Assembly (NCBI RefSeq): GCF_000373585.1
Contig: NZ_KB891883.1
Location: forward strand, 62,001 to 126,000
DNA: 64,000 nucleotides
Source of the DNA: Streptomyces sp. MspMP-M5
Lineage (GTDB): Bacteria; Actinomycetota; Actinomycetes; Streptomycetales; Streptomycetaceae
Direction: 5' to 3'
Shown here: piece after piece, positions 8,893 through 17,824 of the stretch
Layout: each line of letters opens with the position of its first letter
Position numbering within the stretch: the stretch's first letter is position 1
Notes under the pieces: generated by a model
The model's input: only the letters and a program-made list of their open reading frames with translations
What the model was told of the DNA's origin: nothing
Databases searched by the model: none
Made by a program: the position numbers and the translations under genes

Positions 8893-9288
8893 TCAGTGGG
8901 CCGCGTGGATACAGAAGGGCTGGCCGGAGGGGTCGAGCAGGACGGTCCAGTGGTCTCCGCCAGGCTGATGGTCGGGCCTGGTGGCGCCCATTTCCAGCAG
9001 TCGCTGCTCCGCCGCCGTGACGTCGTCGAAGGCGAGGTCCATGTGGAAGGGCAGGTCTTCCTCTGGCCAGTTGGGGGCGGTGAACGAGCCTGAGGTGTAG
9101 AAGAGGTACATCGTCGCGCCGACGTAAAAGGCGCAGGCGGCCTCGTTGCCGTGCTCGTCCGGGAAGGTCTGGCGGACCTCGGTGCCCAGGGCGGCGGCGT
9201 AGAAGTCGGCCAGTTGGCGACCGTCGCTTGCCCATATGGCCTGGCAGAGGATCTTTCCGGACAGGGGGGCGGGGGCCTGGTGGGGCAT
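8893..9288 (-). CDS. VOC (glyoxalase/bleomycin-resistance fold) family protein
   Basis: A 131-residue single-domain protein starting at ATG 9288 after a strong AGGAG. The fold is indicated by QAIWASDGRQLADFYAAALG near the start, AFYVGATMYLF in the middle, and HMDLAFDD, EQRLLEMGA and VLLDPSGQPFCIH in the second half. This is the usual layout of PhnB/YdeE-like VOC proteins that act as dimers, binding or modifying small molecules. It sits between the NAD(P)-binding reductase gene and the decayed winged-helix gene on the same strand, in a probable three-gene transcript. The substrate is unknown. Confidence 0.8.
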   Translation of the reverse strand: MPHQAPAPLSGKILCQAIWASDGRQLADFYAAALGTEVRQTFPDEHGNEAACAFYVGATMYLFYTSGSFTAPNWPEEDLPFHMDLAFDDVTAAEQRLLEMGATRPDHQPGGDHWTVLLDPSGQPFCIHAAH

Positions 9289-9359
9289 GAGAAGGCTCCT
9301 GTGAGGTGCGGTGGGTGCAGTGCGGTGGGGGGTGGGGTGCAGTGCGGTCGGACGACCGC

Positions 9360-10079
9360 TCAGCGGACGACCTTGATGCCGAAGTGGCCGCCGAACTGCT
9401 GGCCCAGGCCGAAGCCGATGGCGGAGTGCATATGCGCGTACATCTCCATGCCGCGGGCACAGACCAGGGCGCCGAGGTCGAGGATGTCGGTCCAGCCGTA
9501 CTCCTTGAGCAGGTCGGTGGCCTGCCGCTTGGCTTCGGCATGGTCGCCGGCGACGAACATGGTGTGTTCCCCGCCGCCGACACTGGCCGGGTCGACGACG
9601 GTGCTCTGCTCCTGGGTGACGAAGGACTTCACGACCTTGGTCCGGGGCAGGGCGCGCTGGATCTGCTCGCCGAGGCTGTCGGTGTCCACCGGCTCCAGCT
9701 TCGGCATGATTCCCCACGGCGTGGGCCAGGGGTGCTCCGGCTGATGCCGGTAGACGAAGGGGACGGCGTAGTCGATCAGCGTCTTGCCGGCCAGCGCGTC
9801 GTCGATGGCGGACAGGGCCGCGACCGCGTTGTGGCCGTCGATGCCGTTGATGACCAGTTCGTCGGCCGCGGCAGCGGCCTCGCCGAAGGACAGCAGCGTG
9901 AGGGCCGGGTGCTCGGCGAGGAACTGCTTGAAGGGCGGGTTGCCCATCATGTCGGGTTCGGTGCGAGCCAGCGTGGCTTGCACGTCGCGGGTGCCGACCA
10001 CCACCTCGTGTCCGAGTTCCAGCAGCTTGGCGATGTGGCAGCGGGCACCGCCACCGGTACCGAGAACAGCGATCTTCAT
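9360..10079 (-). CDS. NAD(P)-binding reductase, NPF420-type fold
   Basis: A 239-residue cytosolic protein starting at ATG 10079. The N-terminus MKIAVLGTGGGARCHIAKL with GHEVVVGTRD is a Rossmann dinucleotide site of the kind found in F420:NADPH oxidoreductase-like and ketopantoate-reductase-like proteins. Other landmarks are LVINGIDGHNAVAAL, KTLIDYAVPF, VVKSFVTQEQ, TMFVAGDHAEAK and GWTDILDLG. It heads a minus-strand unit with the VOC gene and faces the WYL regulator across 94 bp. That arrangement suggests the regulator controls it. Whether it uses F420 or only NADP(H) cannot be read from the sequence. Confidence 0.8.
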   Translation of the reverse strand: MKIAVLGTGGGARCHIAKLLELGHEVVVGTRDVQATLARTEPDMMGNPPFKQFLAEHPALTLLSFGEAAAAADELVINGIDGHNAVAALSAIDDALAGKTLIDYAVPFVYRHQPEHPWPTPWGIMPKLEPVDTDSLGEQIQRALPRTKVVKSFVTQEQSTVVDPASVGGGEHTMFVAGDHAEAKRQATDLLKEYGWTDILDLGALVCARGMEMYAHMHSAIGFGLGQQFGGHFGIKVVR

Positions 10080-10133
10080 GGGGAAACCTCCCGTTTTGCT
10101 CCGTGCGGACGTGACCCACGGTAGAAGCCATTC

Positions 10134-10150
10134 AGGACAGCCTGTGTCCT
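10134..10150. promoter_or_regulatory. Perfect palindrome AGGACA-N5-TGTCCT, probable WYL-regulator operator
   Basis: AGGACA (10134-10139) and TGTCCT (10145-10150) form a perfect 6-bp inverted repeat with a 5-bp spacer. It lies in the 94-bp gap between the divergent reductase and WYL-regulator genes. Its position fits an operator for the regulator, controlling both directions. Confidence 0.5.
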
Positions 10151-10173
10151 TTGACGCGGGCATCATGGAATTC

Positions 10174-11136
10174 ATGACGAGCGACATGACCGCCCGCATG
10201 CTGCGGCTGCTGTCCCTGCTGCAGACCCGGCGGGAATGGTCCGGCGCCGACCTCGCCGAGCGACTCTCCGTGACCGTGCGCACCGTCCGCCGTGACATCG
10301 ACCGCCTGCGGGAGCTCGGCTACCCCGTCGACAGCGCCCGCGGCCACGCCGGCGGCTACCGCCTCGCCCCCGGCACCGACCTGCCGCCGCTGCTCCTCGA
10401 CGACGACGAGGCCGTCGCCATCACCATCGCCCTGCGCACCGCCGCCGGCGGCCTGACCGGTATCGAGGAAAGCGCCCTGCGCGCCCTGGCCAAGCTCGAA
10501 CAGGTCCTCCCCCGTCGCCTGCGCGGCCAGGTCACCGCCCTCCAGAGCGCCGCTTCCGGCATCGCCTGGGAGACCCGCGGTCCGCGTGCCGACCCCGCGC
10601 TGATGGCCACCCTCGCGGTCGCCTGCCGCGATCACGAGATCGTCACCTTCGACTACACCACCCGACGCGGCACCACCACGGGCCGCCGGGCCGAACCGTG
10701 CCATCTCGTCGCCTCGGGGGACCTGTGGTACCTCCTCGCCCACGACACCAGTAGGGACGACTGGCGCCTCTTCCGCCTCGACCGCATCACCGGCGCCCTC
10801 CCCACCGGCCGACGCGTCCCGCCCCGCCCGGTCCCGGGCGACGATCCCGCCGCCTTCGTCGCCGCCCGGCTCTCCACCGCCCCCACCCGCTATCGCGCCA
10901 TCGCCACCGTCCAGGCATCCGCAGAGCGGATACGTGCCCGCACTCCCGGTCTCAGCACCCGTCTCCGGCCCCTCGACGACCACACCTGCCTTCTCGACGC
11001 CTCCGACGACCGCCTGACGCACATCGCCCAGACCCTCACCGGTCTCGACGCCGACTACACCCTGGACGCCGACCCCGACGTCCTCAGCCATCTCCGCACC
11101 ACCGCCCACCGCACCCTGCACGCCCTCGACAGCTGA
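10174..11136 (+). CDS. YafY-type transcriptional regulator (HTH + WYL domain)
   Basis: A 320-residue regulator. A DeoR/HTH_11 helix-turn-helix occupies the first 60 residues (ARMLRLLSLLQTRREWSG, SVTVRTVRRDIDRLRELGYPV). It is followed by the GGYRLAPG hinge, a WYL domain (VTFDYTTRRG, LWYLLAHD, FRLDRI) and a WCX C-terminal extension. Such proteins bind a small ligand through the WYL domain and usually regulate the divergent neighbour, here the reductase/VOC unit. ATG 10165 in the same frame is an equally possible start and adds three residues. The stop faces the methyltransferase stop across 32 bp with no visible hairpin. Confidence 0.88.
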   Translation: MTSDMTARMLRLLSLLQTRREWSGADLAERLSVTVRTVRRDIDRLRELGYPVDSARGHAGGYRLAPGTDLPPLLLDDDEAVAITIALRTAAGGLTGIEESALRALAKLEQVLPRRLRGQVTALQSAASGIAWETRGPRADPALMATLAVACRDHEIVTFDYTTRRGTTTGRRAEPCHLVASGDLWYLLAHDTSRDDWRLFRLDRITGALPTGRRVPPRPVPGDDPAAFVAARLSTAPTRYRAIATVQASAERIRARTPGLSTRLRPLDDHTCLLDASDDRLTHIAQTLTGLDADYTLDADPDVLSHLRTTAHRTLHALDS

Positions 11137-11168
11137 CCCACCAAGCACCGGCACGGCCAACCAGCCGC

Positions 11169-11921
11169 CTATGTACGCCGGTACTGTCGCAGCAGCCCGT
11201 CACCGGTGGCCGCCTCGAAGGGGAAGCCGCACTCCGCCAGCAGCTGGTCGGCGCGGTCCTGCGGGTAGACGCGGAAGCGGCGGCGCTGGTGCGCCACCAC
11301 CTCGCCCGCCCGCCGGACGAAACAGTCCTTCACATACCGAGCGCCCTCCCCCTCGCCCTCCCCATCGCCGTCCGTATCTCCCTCCCTGCGGACCTCTTGC
11401 GTGTACACCAGTCCGCCGGGCAGCGGCCGTTGACAGGTCCGGTGGCCCTGTCGGACGGCGAGCAGCAGCGACCCGCCGGGCCGGACCGCGGCGGCGAGGT
11501 TCTTCAGCGCCCGGATGTCGTCGCTCTCCTCCAGGAGGTGGCTGCACAGCGCGGTGTCCGCCGCGTGCTCGACCTGGTACCAGACACCGGCGACGGAGTA
11601 GGCGGCGTCGAAGGCCGGCAGTGCGGTCAGCTCCGCGATGTCGTGCCGGATCAGCTGTACGCGGTGGCCGAGTCTGGCCCGTGCCTGGGCGATCATGCTG
11701 TCGCTTTCGTCGATCCCGGTGATCCGCAGACGGGCCCCGCTCAGCTCCAGCAGGCGTTCGCAGACCAGCCCGCTTCCCACGCCGATCTCCAGGACGTCCT
11801 TCCGGTCATCGAGCTGTGCCAGCAAGGTGCGCGCATAGGCGTCGTAGGCGCGGTAGTCGTAGTAGCCCGAGGCCACGATGAGGTCGTAGTACTGCGAGAG
11901 CGGGGTATATGAGTTGGCCAC
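11169..11921 (-). CDS. Class I SAM-dependent methyltransferase
   Basis: A 250-residue protein with the Rossmann methyltransferase fold. Motif I is VLEIGVGSGLVCERL, followed by the acidic end of beta-2 in ITGIDESDSMI, then HDIAELTALPAFDAAYSVAGV and AVRPGGSLLLAVRQG. GTG 11921 begins the product MANSYTPLSQYYDLI, a normal start for this family; another GTG lies 18 bp upstream. A short Glu/Gly/Asp-rich insert (DGDGEGEGEG) near residue 185 is probably a surface loop. The gene stands alone with a long gap upstream. The substrate is unknown. Confidence 0.82.
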   Translation of the reverse strand: MANSYTPLSQYYDLIVASGYYDYRAYDAYARTLLAQLDDRKDVLEIGVGSGLVCERLLELSGARLRITGIDESDSMIAQARARLGHRVQLIRHDIAELTALPAFDAAYSVAGVWYQVEHAADTALCSHLLEESDDIRALKNLAAAVRPGGSLLLAVRQGHRTCQRPLPGGLVYTQEVRREGDTDGDGEGEGEGARYVKDCFVRRAGEVVAHQRRRFRVYPQDRADQLLAECGFPFEAATGDGLLRQYRRT

Positions 11922-12773
11922 CCGCCGCACCGTAGCCACCGCAACCGGCCTGCAATAGGGCGCAATTGAGACCTGCGTCCGGGCTCCCCTGTCTCCGGTC
12001 CCCGGTCCCCGGCGAACGGAGTCGGGGCGGCGGCCGGGGACGTCGGATCGCACATCACGGTGTCCTCCAGCAGCGGCCAGAAGGTCGTCGGGCACTGGTT
12101 CGGCGCGAAACGGCCGCAACCTCTCCTGGTCCGACTGGCAGGCGGGCAGTGTGACCGGTGCCCTCGTCGCAACGGGGACAGGGAGTGGGGAGTGGGGAGC
12201 GCGGGCAATGCGGTCACCTTCCCCGGAGATTCGACGCGGGGAACGCGCATATCGCGAGTCCGGCGTGCGCGTCGCGTTACCGCAGAATTCCGCTGCACAC
12301 GCCCGGCCGCGTGCAGGGCACACGACGGCGAATAGCGGCGGCGCCTGGTCGGGCTTCCCGCTTGCGATCCGCAGGGAATTAGTACCGCATCTTCACCGGC
12401 TGTTCAAATGCCCTGCCATCAACTCGGCCACGGCTACTGGTGGGTTCGGTGAAATGCACAGGGGCATATGCGACGCGCAGAACCCTTGCTGGACCAGCAA
12501 ATTGGCTCCCCCTGGGCGCGTTTGCGTAATTCGTGACGTCGCACTGGGTAGAGCGGATCGGCACCGAGAGTCAAACTGTTGATTTTTCTGCTCTGCGCCC
12601 TCACGTGCATGGCATGGCTCAAGAATGGGGAGCCCAGCCGGGCCAACTGTGCGGTAATGAGAACTCTCCGTACAGGAAAGGCACTTGGGCGGACCACGGC
12701 GAATTACCTATTACGATGAGCGCCAACCGATCGCCGGTCAGGTGGCGTTCGTCATCGGGGAGAGGAGCTGCCC
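11922..12773. other. Intergenic region, no gene recognised
   Basis: About 850 bp. The stretch 12360-12720 is visibly less GC-rich and has no codon periodicity on either strand. A 22-codon ORF (12468-12536) has no convincing ribosome site. The region probably contains the promoters of the methyltransferase (minus) and the secreted hydrolase (plus). Nothing else was recognised. Confidence 0.5.
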
Positions 12774-13997
12774 ATGGGGAAACACGCACGCAGGCGCCAG
12801 AAGCGTTTGCGCGCCCGGGTCGTTGGCACCACCGGGACCTTGGCCGTCGTCCTGGGAGCCGGTATCGGCCCTGCTACCGCCGCGGAGAAGACCGCCGGTG
12901 CGCCCATGGCCGCGGCCGTGGATCCGGCGCCGGTCCCGGGCCAGTTGACCCTCCCCGCGCCGACCGGGCGCTATCGCGTCGGCACGGTCGACCTCCACCT
13001 GCGCGACGCGACCCGCGCGGATCCGTGGGTGCCCGGAAACCAGCCGCGCGAACTGATGGTCTCGCTGTGGTATCCGGCCACGCACACCAGTCACTATCCC
13101 GCCGCGCGCCTCCCGAGCAGTCAGCAGGTGCTGCCGGGCGGGGTGACCCTGCCCACCACCGCCGGTCACACCGGCGCCCCGGTCGACCGCCGGGCCGGCA
13201 AACTGCCGGTGCTGCTCTACTCGCCCGGGCTGCACGGCAGCCGGGCATCGGGGACCGCGCTGGTCCAGGACCTGGCCAGCCGCGGGTATCTGGTCGTCAC
13301 CATCGACCACACCCACGACGCCTCCGAGGTGCTGTTCCCGGGCGGGCGGCGTGAGGTGAACACCATGCCGCCGGGAACGCATGCGTCCCACACGATCGCC
13401 GTCCGGGCGGCGGACACCCACTTCGTCATCAACCAGTTGGCCGCGCTCGCCCACGGCCACAACCCGGACGTGGAGCACGCCCCCCTCCCGCACGGCCTGA
13501 CCCACGCCGTGAACATGGACCGCATAGGGATGTTCGGCGCCTCCCTCGGTGGCGGATCGGTGCCGGCCGCCATGCACGCGGACTCCAGGATCCGCGCCGG
13601 CGCGGACCTGGACGGCCAGCTCTTCGGGCCGGAGGTTCACCAGACACTCAACCGCCCCTTCCTGCTGTTCAGTTCCCAACACCACAACCGCAACACCGAC
13701 GGGAGCTGGGCGCGGTTCTGGAAACACCTGCACGGAGAGCGGCTCGACCTGAAGCTGCTCGGCGCCGAGCACAACTCCTTCACCGACGCCGAGGCCCTGT
13801 TCCCCCAGGCACCGGGCGCATACGGGTTGACCCCGCCTCAACTGGTGCCGATCCTCGGCACGCTCGACCCCAACCGCGCCATCGACATCCAACGCACCTA
13901 TCTCGCGGCCTTCTTCGACCAGCACCTGCGGCACCGGCACAGTCACCTGCTCGACGACCCCTCGCACCGCTACCCAGAGGTCGCGTTCGTGCGCTGA
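12774..13997 (+). CDS. Secreted PAF-acetylhydrolase-like alpha/beta hydrolase
   Basis: A 407-residue hydrolase starting at ATG 12774 after GGAG. The first ~37 residues form an export signal with a basic n-region (RRRQKRLRAR), a hydrophobic core and an ATAAE-type cleavage site. The mature enzyme shows LMVSLWYPA, LPVLLYSPGLHGSR as the oxyanion-hole region, and the nucleophile elbow GMFGASLGGG (Ser near residue 260). A plausible acid is in RAGADLDGQ and the catalytic His is in LGAEHNSFTD. This layout matches actinobacterial lipases of the platelet-activating-factor acetylhydrolase family, which release short or oxidised acyl chains. The natural substrate is unknown. It precedes the pgs operon by 145 bp and is probably transcribed separately. 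Confidence 0.85.
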   Translation: MGKHARRRQKRLRARVVGTTGTLAVVLGAGIGPATAAEKTAGAPMAAAVDPAPVPGQLTLPAPTGRYRVGTVDLHLRDATRADPWVPGNQPRELMVSLWYPATHTSHYPAARLPSSQQVLPGGVTLPTTAGHTGAPVDRRAGKLPVLLYSPGLHGSRASGTALVQDLASRGYLVVTIDHTHDASEVLFPGGRREVNTMPPGTHASHTIAVRAADTHFVINQLAALAHGHNPDVEHAPLPHGLTHAVNMDRIGMFGASLGGGSVPAAMHADSRIRAGADLDGQLFGPEVHQTLNRPFLLFSSQHHNRNTDGSWARFWKHLHGERLDLKLLGAEHNSFTDAEALFPQAPGAYGLTPPQLVPILGTLDPNRAIDIQRTYLAAFFDQHLRHRHSHLLDDPSHRYPEVAFVR

Positions 13998-14142
13998 ACC
14001 AGCCGAAGGCCGTCCCCGACGACCGCACGGCGCGACGGCATGTCACGGCCATCCGCCCGCATCCCCCACGTGCCGAGAGGACTTCGCCCTGCCCCCGGTA
14101 GCTCACGCGCCCCGTCCCCACCGTGCGCGGCGCCGTGCCGAC

Positions 14143-16485
14143 ATGCCTCTGCTCGGAGGTGTCCGCCCACCGATCGCTGCTCTGCTCTGCGCACTGCTGG
14201 CAGTCGCCGTGTTCCCCACGCTCGCGCTCGGCACCGTCCATGACCAGGAAGTCCCGCAGGCGGTGCGCGTTGCGGAGCGACGCATCGCCGAGGACGCGGC
14301 GGCCTCGGTCCGGGCCGCCATCGACGCCGGAGCCAGGGCAGTGCGCCGTTCCGCGGCGTCCGCCACGCTTGCCGACGGCAGTACTCCGGCGGCCGCACTG
14401 AGGGCTCTCGCCCCTACCGGCCCCGCGGTGCTGGGCGGTGCGCTGCTCGACCCGCACACGGGCCGGCCCCTCGCGACCAGCGGCGCAGCGGTGCCGCCGG
14501 CCGGTGTGGATGCCGCGGCTCTGATGCGGCCAGGCACCGCGGACCCCGCACCCCGGCTGGTCTCGTCAGGGGGTGCCGGGCCGCGGCTGTTGCTCTTCGC
14601 CCGGGTGACCGTTCCCCACGCGAGGCATGAACTCCTGCTGGTCGTAGCGGAGAAGCTCCCCGCTCCTGTGGTGTACGGAGGTGGGCGCACCGGTCAGCTG
14701 GTGGACGGGGACGGAAAGGTGCTCGCCACGACCGGTGCTGCCGGCGCTGCCCAGGCACCGGCCCCCGACACCGATGACCGCACCCGCCCCGCCGCCGTGG
14801 TGCGGACGGCCGACGCCGGACGATCCGCCGGCGACACCTCCGGCAGCGTGCTCGGCGACGAGCACGACGGGTTGCGCCGGGTCGCGGGGTGGGCATCGGT
14901 CGCGGCGGCGAACGGCAAGGACAACAGGAACGACGACGGCGAAGGCGGCGGGAAAGACGGCGGCCAAGACGACAGCTCCCGGCTGGGGTTGACGATGCTC
15001 ACGTTCAGGGAGGTGGCATCGGCGAAGGGCGGCGCCGGCCATATGCCGTTCGCCCTCGCTGCCGCCGGCGCGTTGGTGGTGATCACCGTGCTGGTGACCC
15101 TGGTGCTGTGGGGCACCGTGCAGCGTCCGCTGCTGCGGCTGCATCTGTCCGCCGCCCGGCTGGCCGAGGGTGTCTGCGACATCTCCGCGGCACGGGGCGA
15201 GAGAGCCGCGGCCCGGGGCGAGCTGGCGCGGCCGGTGCCGGTCGCGGCGTTCGGTGAGCCCGGGAGAGTGGGCCGGGCGCTGGAGTCGATACGTCGTCAA
15301 CTCGTCGGCGGGGCAGGGACGGAACCCGTGCCACCGGTGCGATGCCGCCTCGGGGTGCGGTCCGTTCTTGTCGTCTGTGCACTGGTGATCGCGGGGTGGG
15401 CGATGCCGCTGCTGTTCCTGTTCAACCGGGTACCGGCCGCCCAGGCAGTGCCGGCGACCAGCGTCGCCGACCAGCAGGCACGGACCGCGGCCGCCGCCGA
15501 CCGGGTCCGGCAATCCCTCGACCGGACCCGCGCCGACCTCGCGGCGGTGGCATCGGCCCTCTCCGGCGCGCCACCGGAAAGGGCGGAGGAGATCCTGCGG
15601 CGGGAACGCGCCGACCATCCCGCGTACCGGTCGCTGTACGTGCTGAACCGCGCCGGCGGGATCGTGCTGCGGACCGGGAAGCGGCCGCTGCGCGCGCTCG
15701 CCCAGGCGCCGGCCGGCGAGGGCCTCACCCAGGTCAGCACGTCCGGCAGGAACCCCACGATCGCCGCCCACGCCCGGATTCCGGCGGCCGGGCACGCCGA
15801 GGGGGGCGCCGCGCCGGTCGCGGTGGTCGCCGAGATCGGCGTCAGCGCGTTGAACGACGTGGTCGCACGGCCGGGGCTGGGCCGGGTGTGGGTGACCGAC
15901 GAGCGTCACCGGGTGCTCACGGCGAACATCGACTTCCGTGGCTTCCAGCCGCTTCCCACCCGGGGCCTCACCCGTCTCGTGGCCAGGACCGAGGCGGCGC
16001 CCGGCGGCGCGGGCGGCCCGGCATCGGCCGTCCTGGACGCGGCGAGCGCGCCGGGCGAGGGCCCCTCGGTCGCGGCCGCCGCGCCACTGGCGCGGACCGG
16101 TCCGGTGGCCGCGCTCGGCTGGCGGGTGGTCTCCGCCGAGGCCGCCGCCGACCTTGAGCTGACGGGTTATCAGCTCCAGGCACGCACCATGCTGGCCGGA
16201 CTGCTCGCCCTGTCCCTGGGCGTCGCCGGTCTGATCTGGCTGCACATCGTCGTGGCCAGGCCGCTGCGCGCCCTCACCAGGTGCGCGGAGCGGCTGGCCG
16301 GTGGTGACCGTCGCACGGTGCTGTACCCGGTCCACCACGACGAGTGCGGCTCGGTCACCCGCAACCTGGAACTGCTCCGGCAGGCACTGGTGGAACGGGA
16401 CCGGGGCGCCGGATCCGACGTGGCCCCCACCTCCGCCCTCTCGTCCCAGCGCCGCAGCGCGCCCTGGCAGCAAAGGACCGACTGA
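14143..16485 (+). CDS. Large membrane protein with two extracytoplasmic sensor-like regions and HAMP
   Basis: A 780-residue protein. Four membrane segments are visible, near residues 10-30, 303-325, 410-430 and 680-705. Between segments 1-2 and 3-4 lie two large, Ala/Gly-rich outer domains resembling Cache-type ligand sensors (LLDPHTGRPLATSG in the first, YVLNRAGGIVLRTGK in the second). HAMP-like helices follow the second and fourth segments (RPLLRLHLSAARLAEG; RPLRALTRCAERLAGG). There is no kinase, cyclase or methyl-accepting output domain. The gene is coupled to pgsB (the stop at 16485 is 1 bp before its start), so it probably serves the polymer machinery, possibly replacing the missing PgsA. 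The ATG at 14143 has no clear ribosome site, so the start is uncertain. Confidence 0.75.
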   Translation: MPLLGGVRPPIAALLCALLAVAVFPTLALGTVHDQEVPQAVRVAERRIAEDAAASVRAAIDAGARAVRRSAASATLADGSTPAAALRALAPTGPAVLGGALLDPHTGRPLATSGAAVPPAGVDAAALMRPGTADPAPRLVSSGGAGPRLLLFARVTVPHARHELLLVVAEKLPAPVVYGGGRTGQLVDGDGKVLATTGAAGAAQAPAPDTDDRTRPAAVVRTADAGRSAGDTSGSVLGDEHDGLRRVAGWASVAAANGKDNRNDDGEGGGKDGGQDDSSRLGLTMLTFREVASAKGGAGHMPFALAAAGALVVITVLVTLVLWGTVQRPLLRLHLSAARLAEGVCDISAARGERAAARGELARPVPVAAFGEPGRVGRALESIRRQLVGGAGTEPVPPVRCRLGVRSVLVVCALVIAGWAMPLLFLFNRVPAAQAVPATSVADQQARTAAAADRVRQSLDRTRADLAAVASALSGAPPERAEEILRRERADHPAYRSLYVLNRAGGIVLRTGKRPLRALAQAPAGEGLTQVSTSGRNPTIAAHARIPAAGHAEGGAAPVAVVAEIGVSALNDVVARPGLGRVWVTDERHRVLTANIDFRGFQPLPTRGLTRLVARTEAAPGGAGGPASAVLDAASAPGEGPSVAAAAPLARTGPVAALGWRVVSAEAAADLELTGYQLQARTMLAGLLALSLGVAGLIWLHIVVARPLRALTRCAERLAGGDRRTVLYPVHHDECGSVTRNLELLRQALVERDRGAGSDVAPTSALSSQRRSAPWQQRTD

Positions 16486-16486
16486 C

Positions 16487-17824
16487 GTGCTTTTCCTCTA
16501 CGTTGTGCTGCTGCTGACCTGTGCCGTGCTGGTGGTCGCCGGCGTACTGGAACAGCGGCGCCACTATGCCGCGCTGGCGCAGATTCCCGCTCGGGTGCTG
16601 GTCAACGGCATCCGCGGCAAGAGCTCGATCACCCGGCTGTGCGCGGGGGCGCTGCGCGGCGGTGGTCTGGTCACCGTGGCCAAGACCACCGGTACCGCCG
16701 CCCGGTTCATCCACCCGGACGCCACCGAGGAGCCCGTGTACCGGAAGTTGGGCATCGCCAATGTCGTCGAGCAGATCGGCATCGTGCGGCGCGCGGCGGC
16801 GTACCGGCCGGATGCGCTGGTGATCGAGTGCATGGCGGTGATGCCGGCACTGCAGGAGATCAACCAGGAGAAACTGATCCGCTCCACCATCGGCGTGCTG
16901 TGCAATGTGCGCGAGGACCATCTCGACGAAATGGGCCCGACGTTGGACGACGTGGCGCGCTCGTTGTCCCGTTCGATGCCGGTCGGTGGGATCTGTGTCA
17001 CCGCCGAGCGGGAACGGCTGCCGATCCTCAAGGAGGAGGCGGACAAACGGAGGTGCCGGCTGATCACGGTCGATCCGGAGTCGGTCACCGACGAGGAACT
17101 GCGCGGGTTCAGCTGGTTCACCTTCAAGGAGAACGTCGCCATCGCGCTGGCGGTGGCCGAGTTGCTCGGTGTGGACCGGGCCACCGCACTGCGCGGTATG
17201 TGGGACGCGCCGCCGGACCCCGGCGTGCTCTCCGTCGAGCGCTACCGCACCCCCGACGGGAGAAGGCTGCGTTTCGCCAACGTCTTCGCCGCCAACGACC
17301 CCGAGTCGACGCTGATGAACGTCCGGCAGCTGGAGCAGCTCGGGGCGATCCGCCGCCCGCTGAACGTGGTCGTCAATTGCCGTCCGGACCGGGTGGAACG
17401 CAACGGGCAGATGGGCGCGATCGTGCCCGACCTGGCCCCGGAGACGGTCTTTCTCATCGGGCATCCGACCAAGAGCGCCCGCGACGGCATCCCGCCGGAC
17501 TGGTCGTCGGGGCGGGTGGTGGACCTGGGCGGCGAGCGGCGCGGCGCGGCGGAGCTGACCCGCGCGATCCTCGCCGAAGTCGGCCCGGATTCCTCGCTGG
17601 TGGCCATCGGCAACATCCACGGCCAGGGAGAGCTGTTCCTGGAGTGCCTGGCCGAGCTGCCCCCGGACGACGTCGGCGAGCCGCTTCCGGTGGCGCATCC
17701 GCCCGAGCCGGAGCCGTACAGCTGGGTGGCGTCGCTGAACGCCCCGGCACCCGGCCTGCCTGTCCCGATCCCGTCCTCCGCCCCGGCCGAAGCCCGGCAC
17801 CAGCCCGCAAGGAAACAGCCGTGA
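16487..17824 (+). CDS. pgsB: Poly-gamma-glutamate synthase subunit PgsB/CapB
   Basis: A 445-residue Mur-ligase-like amide ligase with an N-terminal membrane anchor (residues 2-22). The ATP-binding P-loop reads VNGIRGKSSITRL, and further family landmarks are TVAKTTGTAARFI, VIECMAVMPALQEINQEKLI, CNVREDHLDEMG, VFAANDPEST and VNCRPDRVERNGQM. PgsB activates glutamate carboxylates with ATP and extends the gamma-linked chain at the inner membrane face together with PgsC. GTG 16487 is used, with AAAGGA upstream. The stop overlaps the pgsC start as GTGA. The C-terminal ~45 residues are a Pro/Ala-rich tail not typical of Bacillus PgsB. Confidence 0.93.
   Translation: MLFLYVVLLLTCAVLVVAGVLEQRRHYAALAQIPARVLVNGIRGKSSITRLCAGALRGGGLVTVAKTTGTAARFIHPDATEEPVYRKLGIANVVEQIGIVRRAAAYRPDALVIECMAVMPALQEINQEKLIRSTIGVLCNVREDHLDEMGPTLDDVARSLSRSMPVGGICVTAERERLPILKEEADKRRCRLITVDPESVTDEELRGFSWFTFKENVAIALAVAELLGVDRATALRGMWDAPPDPGVLSVERYRTPDGRRLRFANVFAANDPESTLMNVRQLEQLGAIRRPLNVVVNCRPDRVERNGQMGAIVPDLAPETVFLIGHPTKSARDGIPPDWSSGRVVDLGGERRGAAELTRAILAEVGPDSSLVAIGNIHGQGELFLECLAELPPDDVGEPLPVAHPPEPEPYSWVASLNAPAPGLPVPIPSSAPAEARHQPARKQP

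Noticed and set aside
12468-12536. 22-codon ORF beginning MRRAEPLLDQQIG
   Set aside because: The peptide looks protein-like, but the AGGGG upstream is only 3 nt from the ATG and no homologue or partner gene could be named from the sequence.
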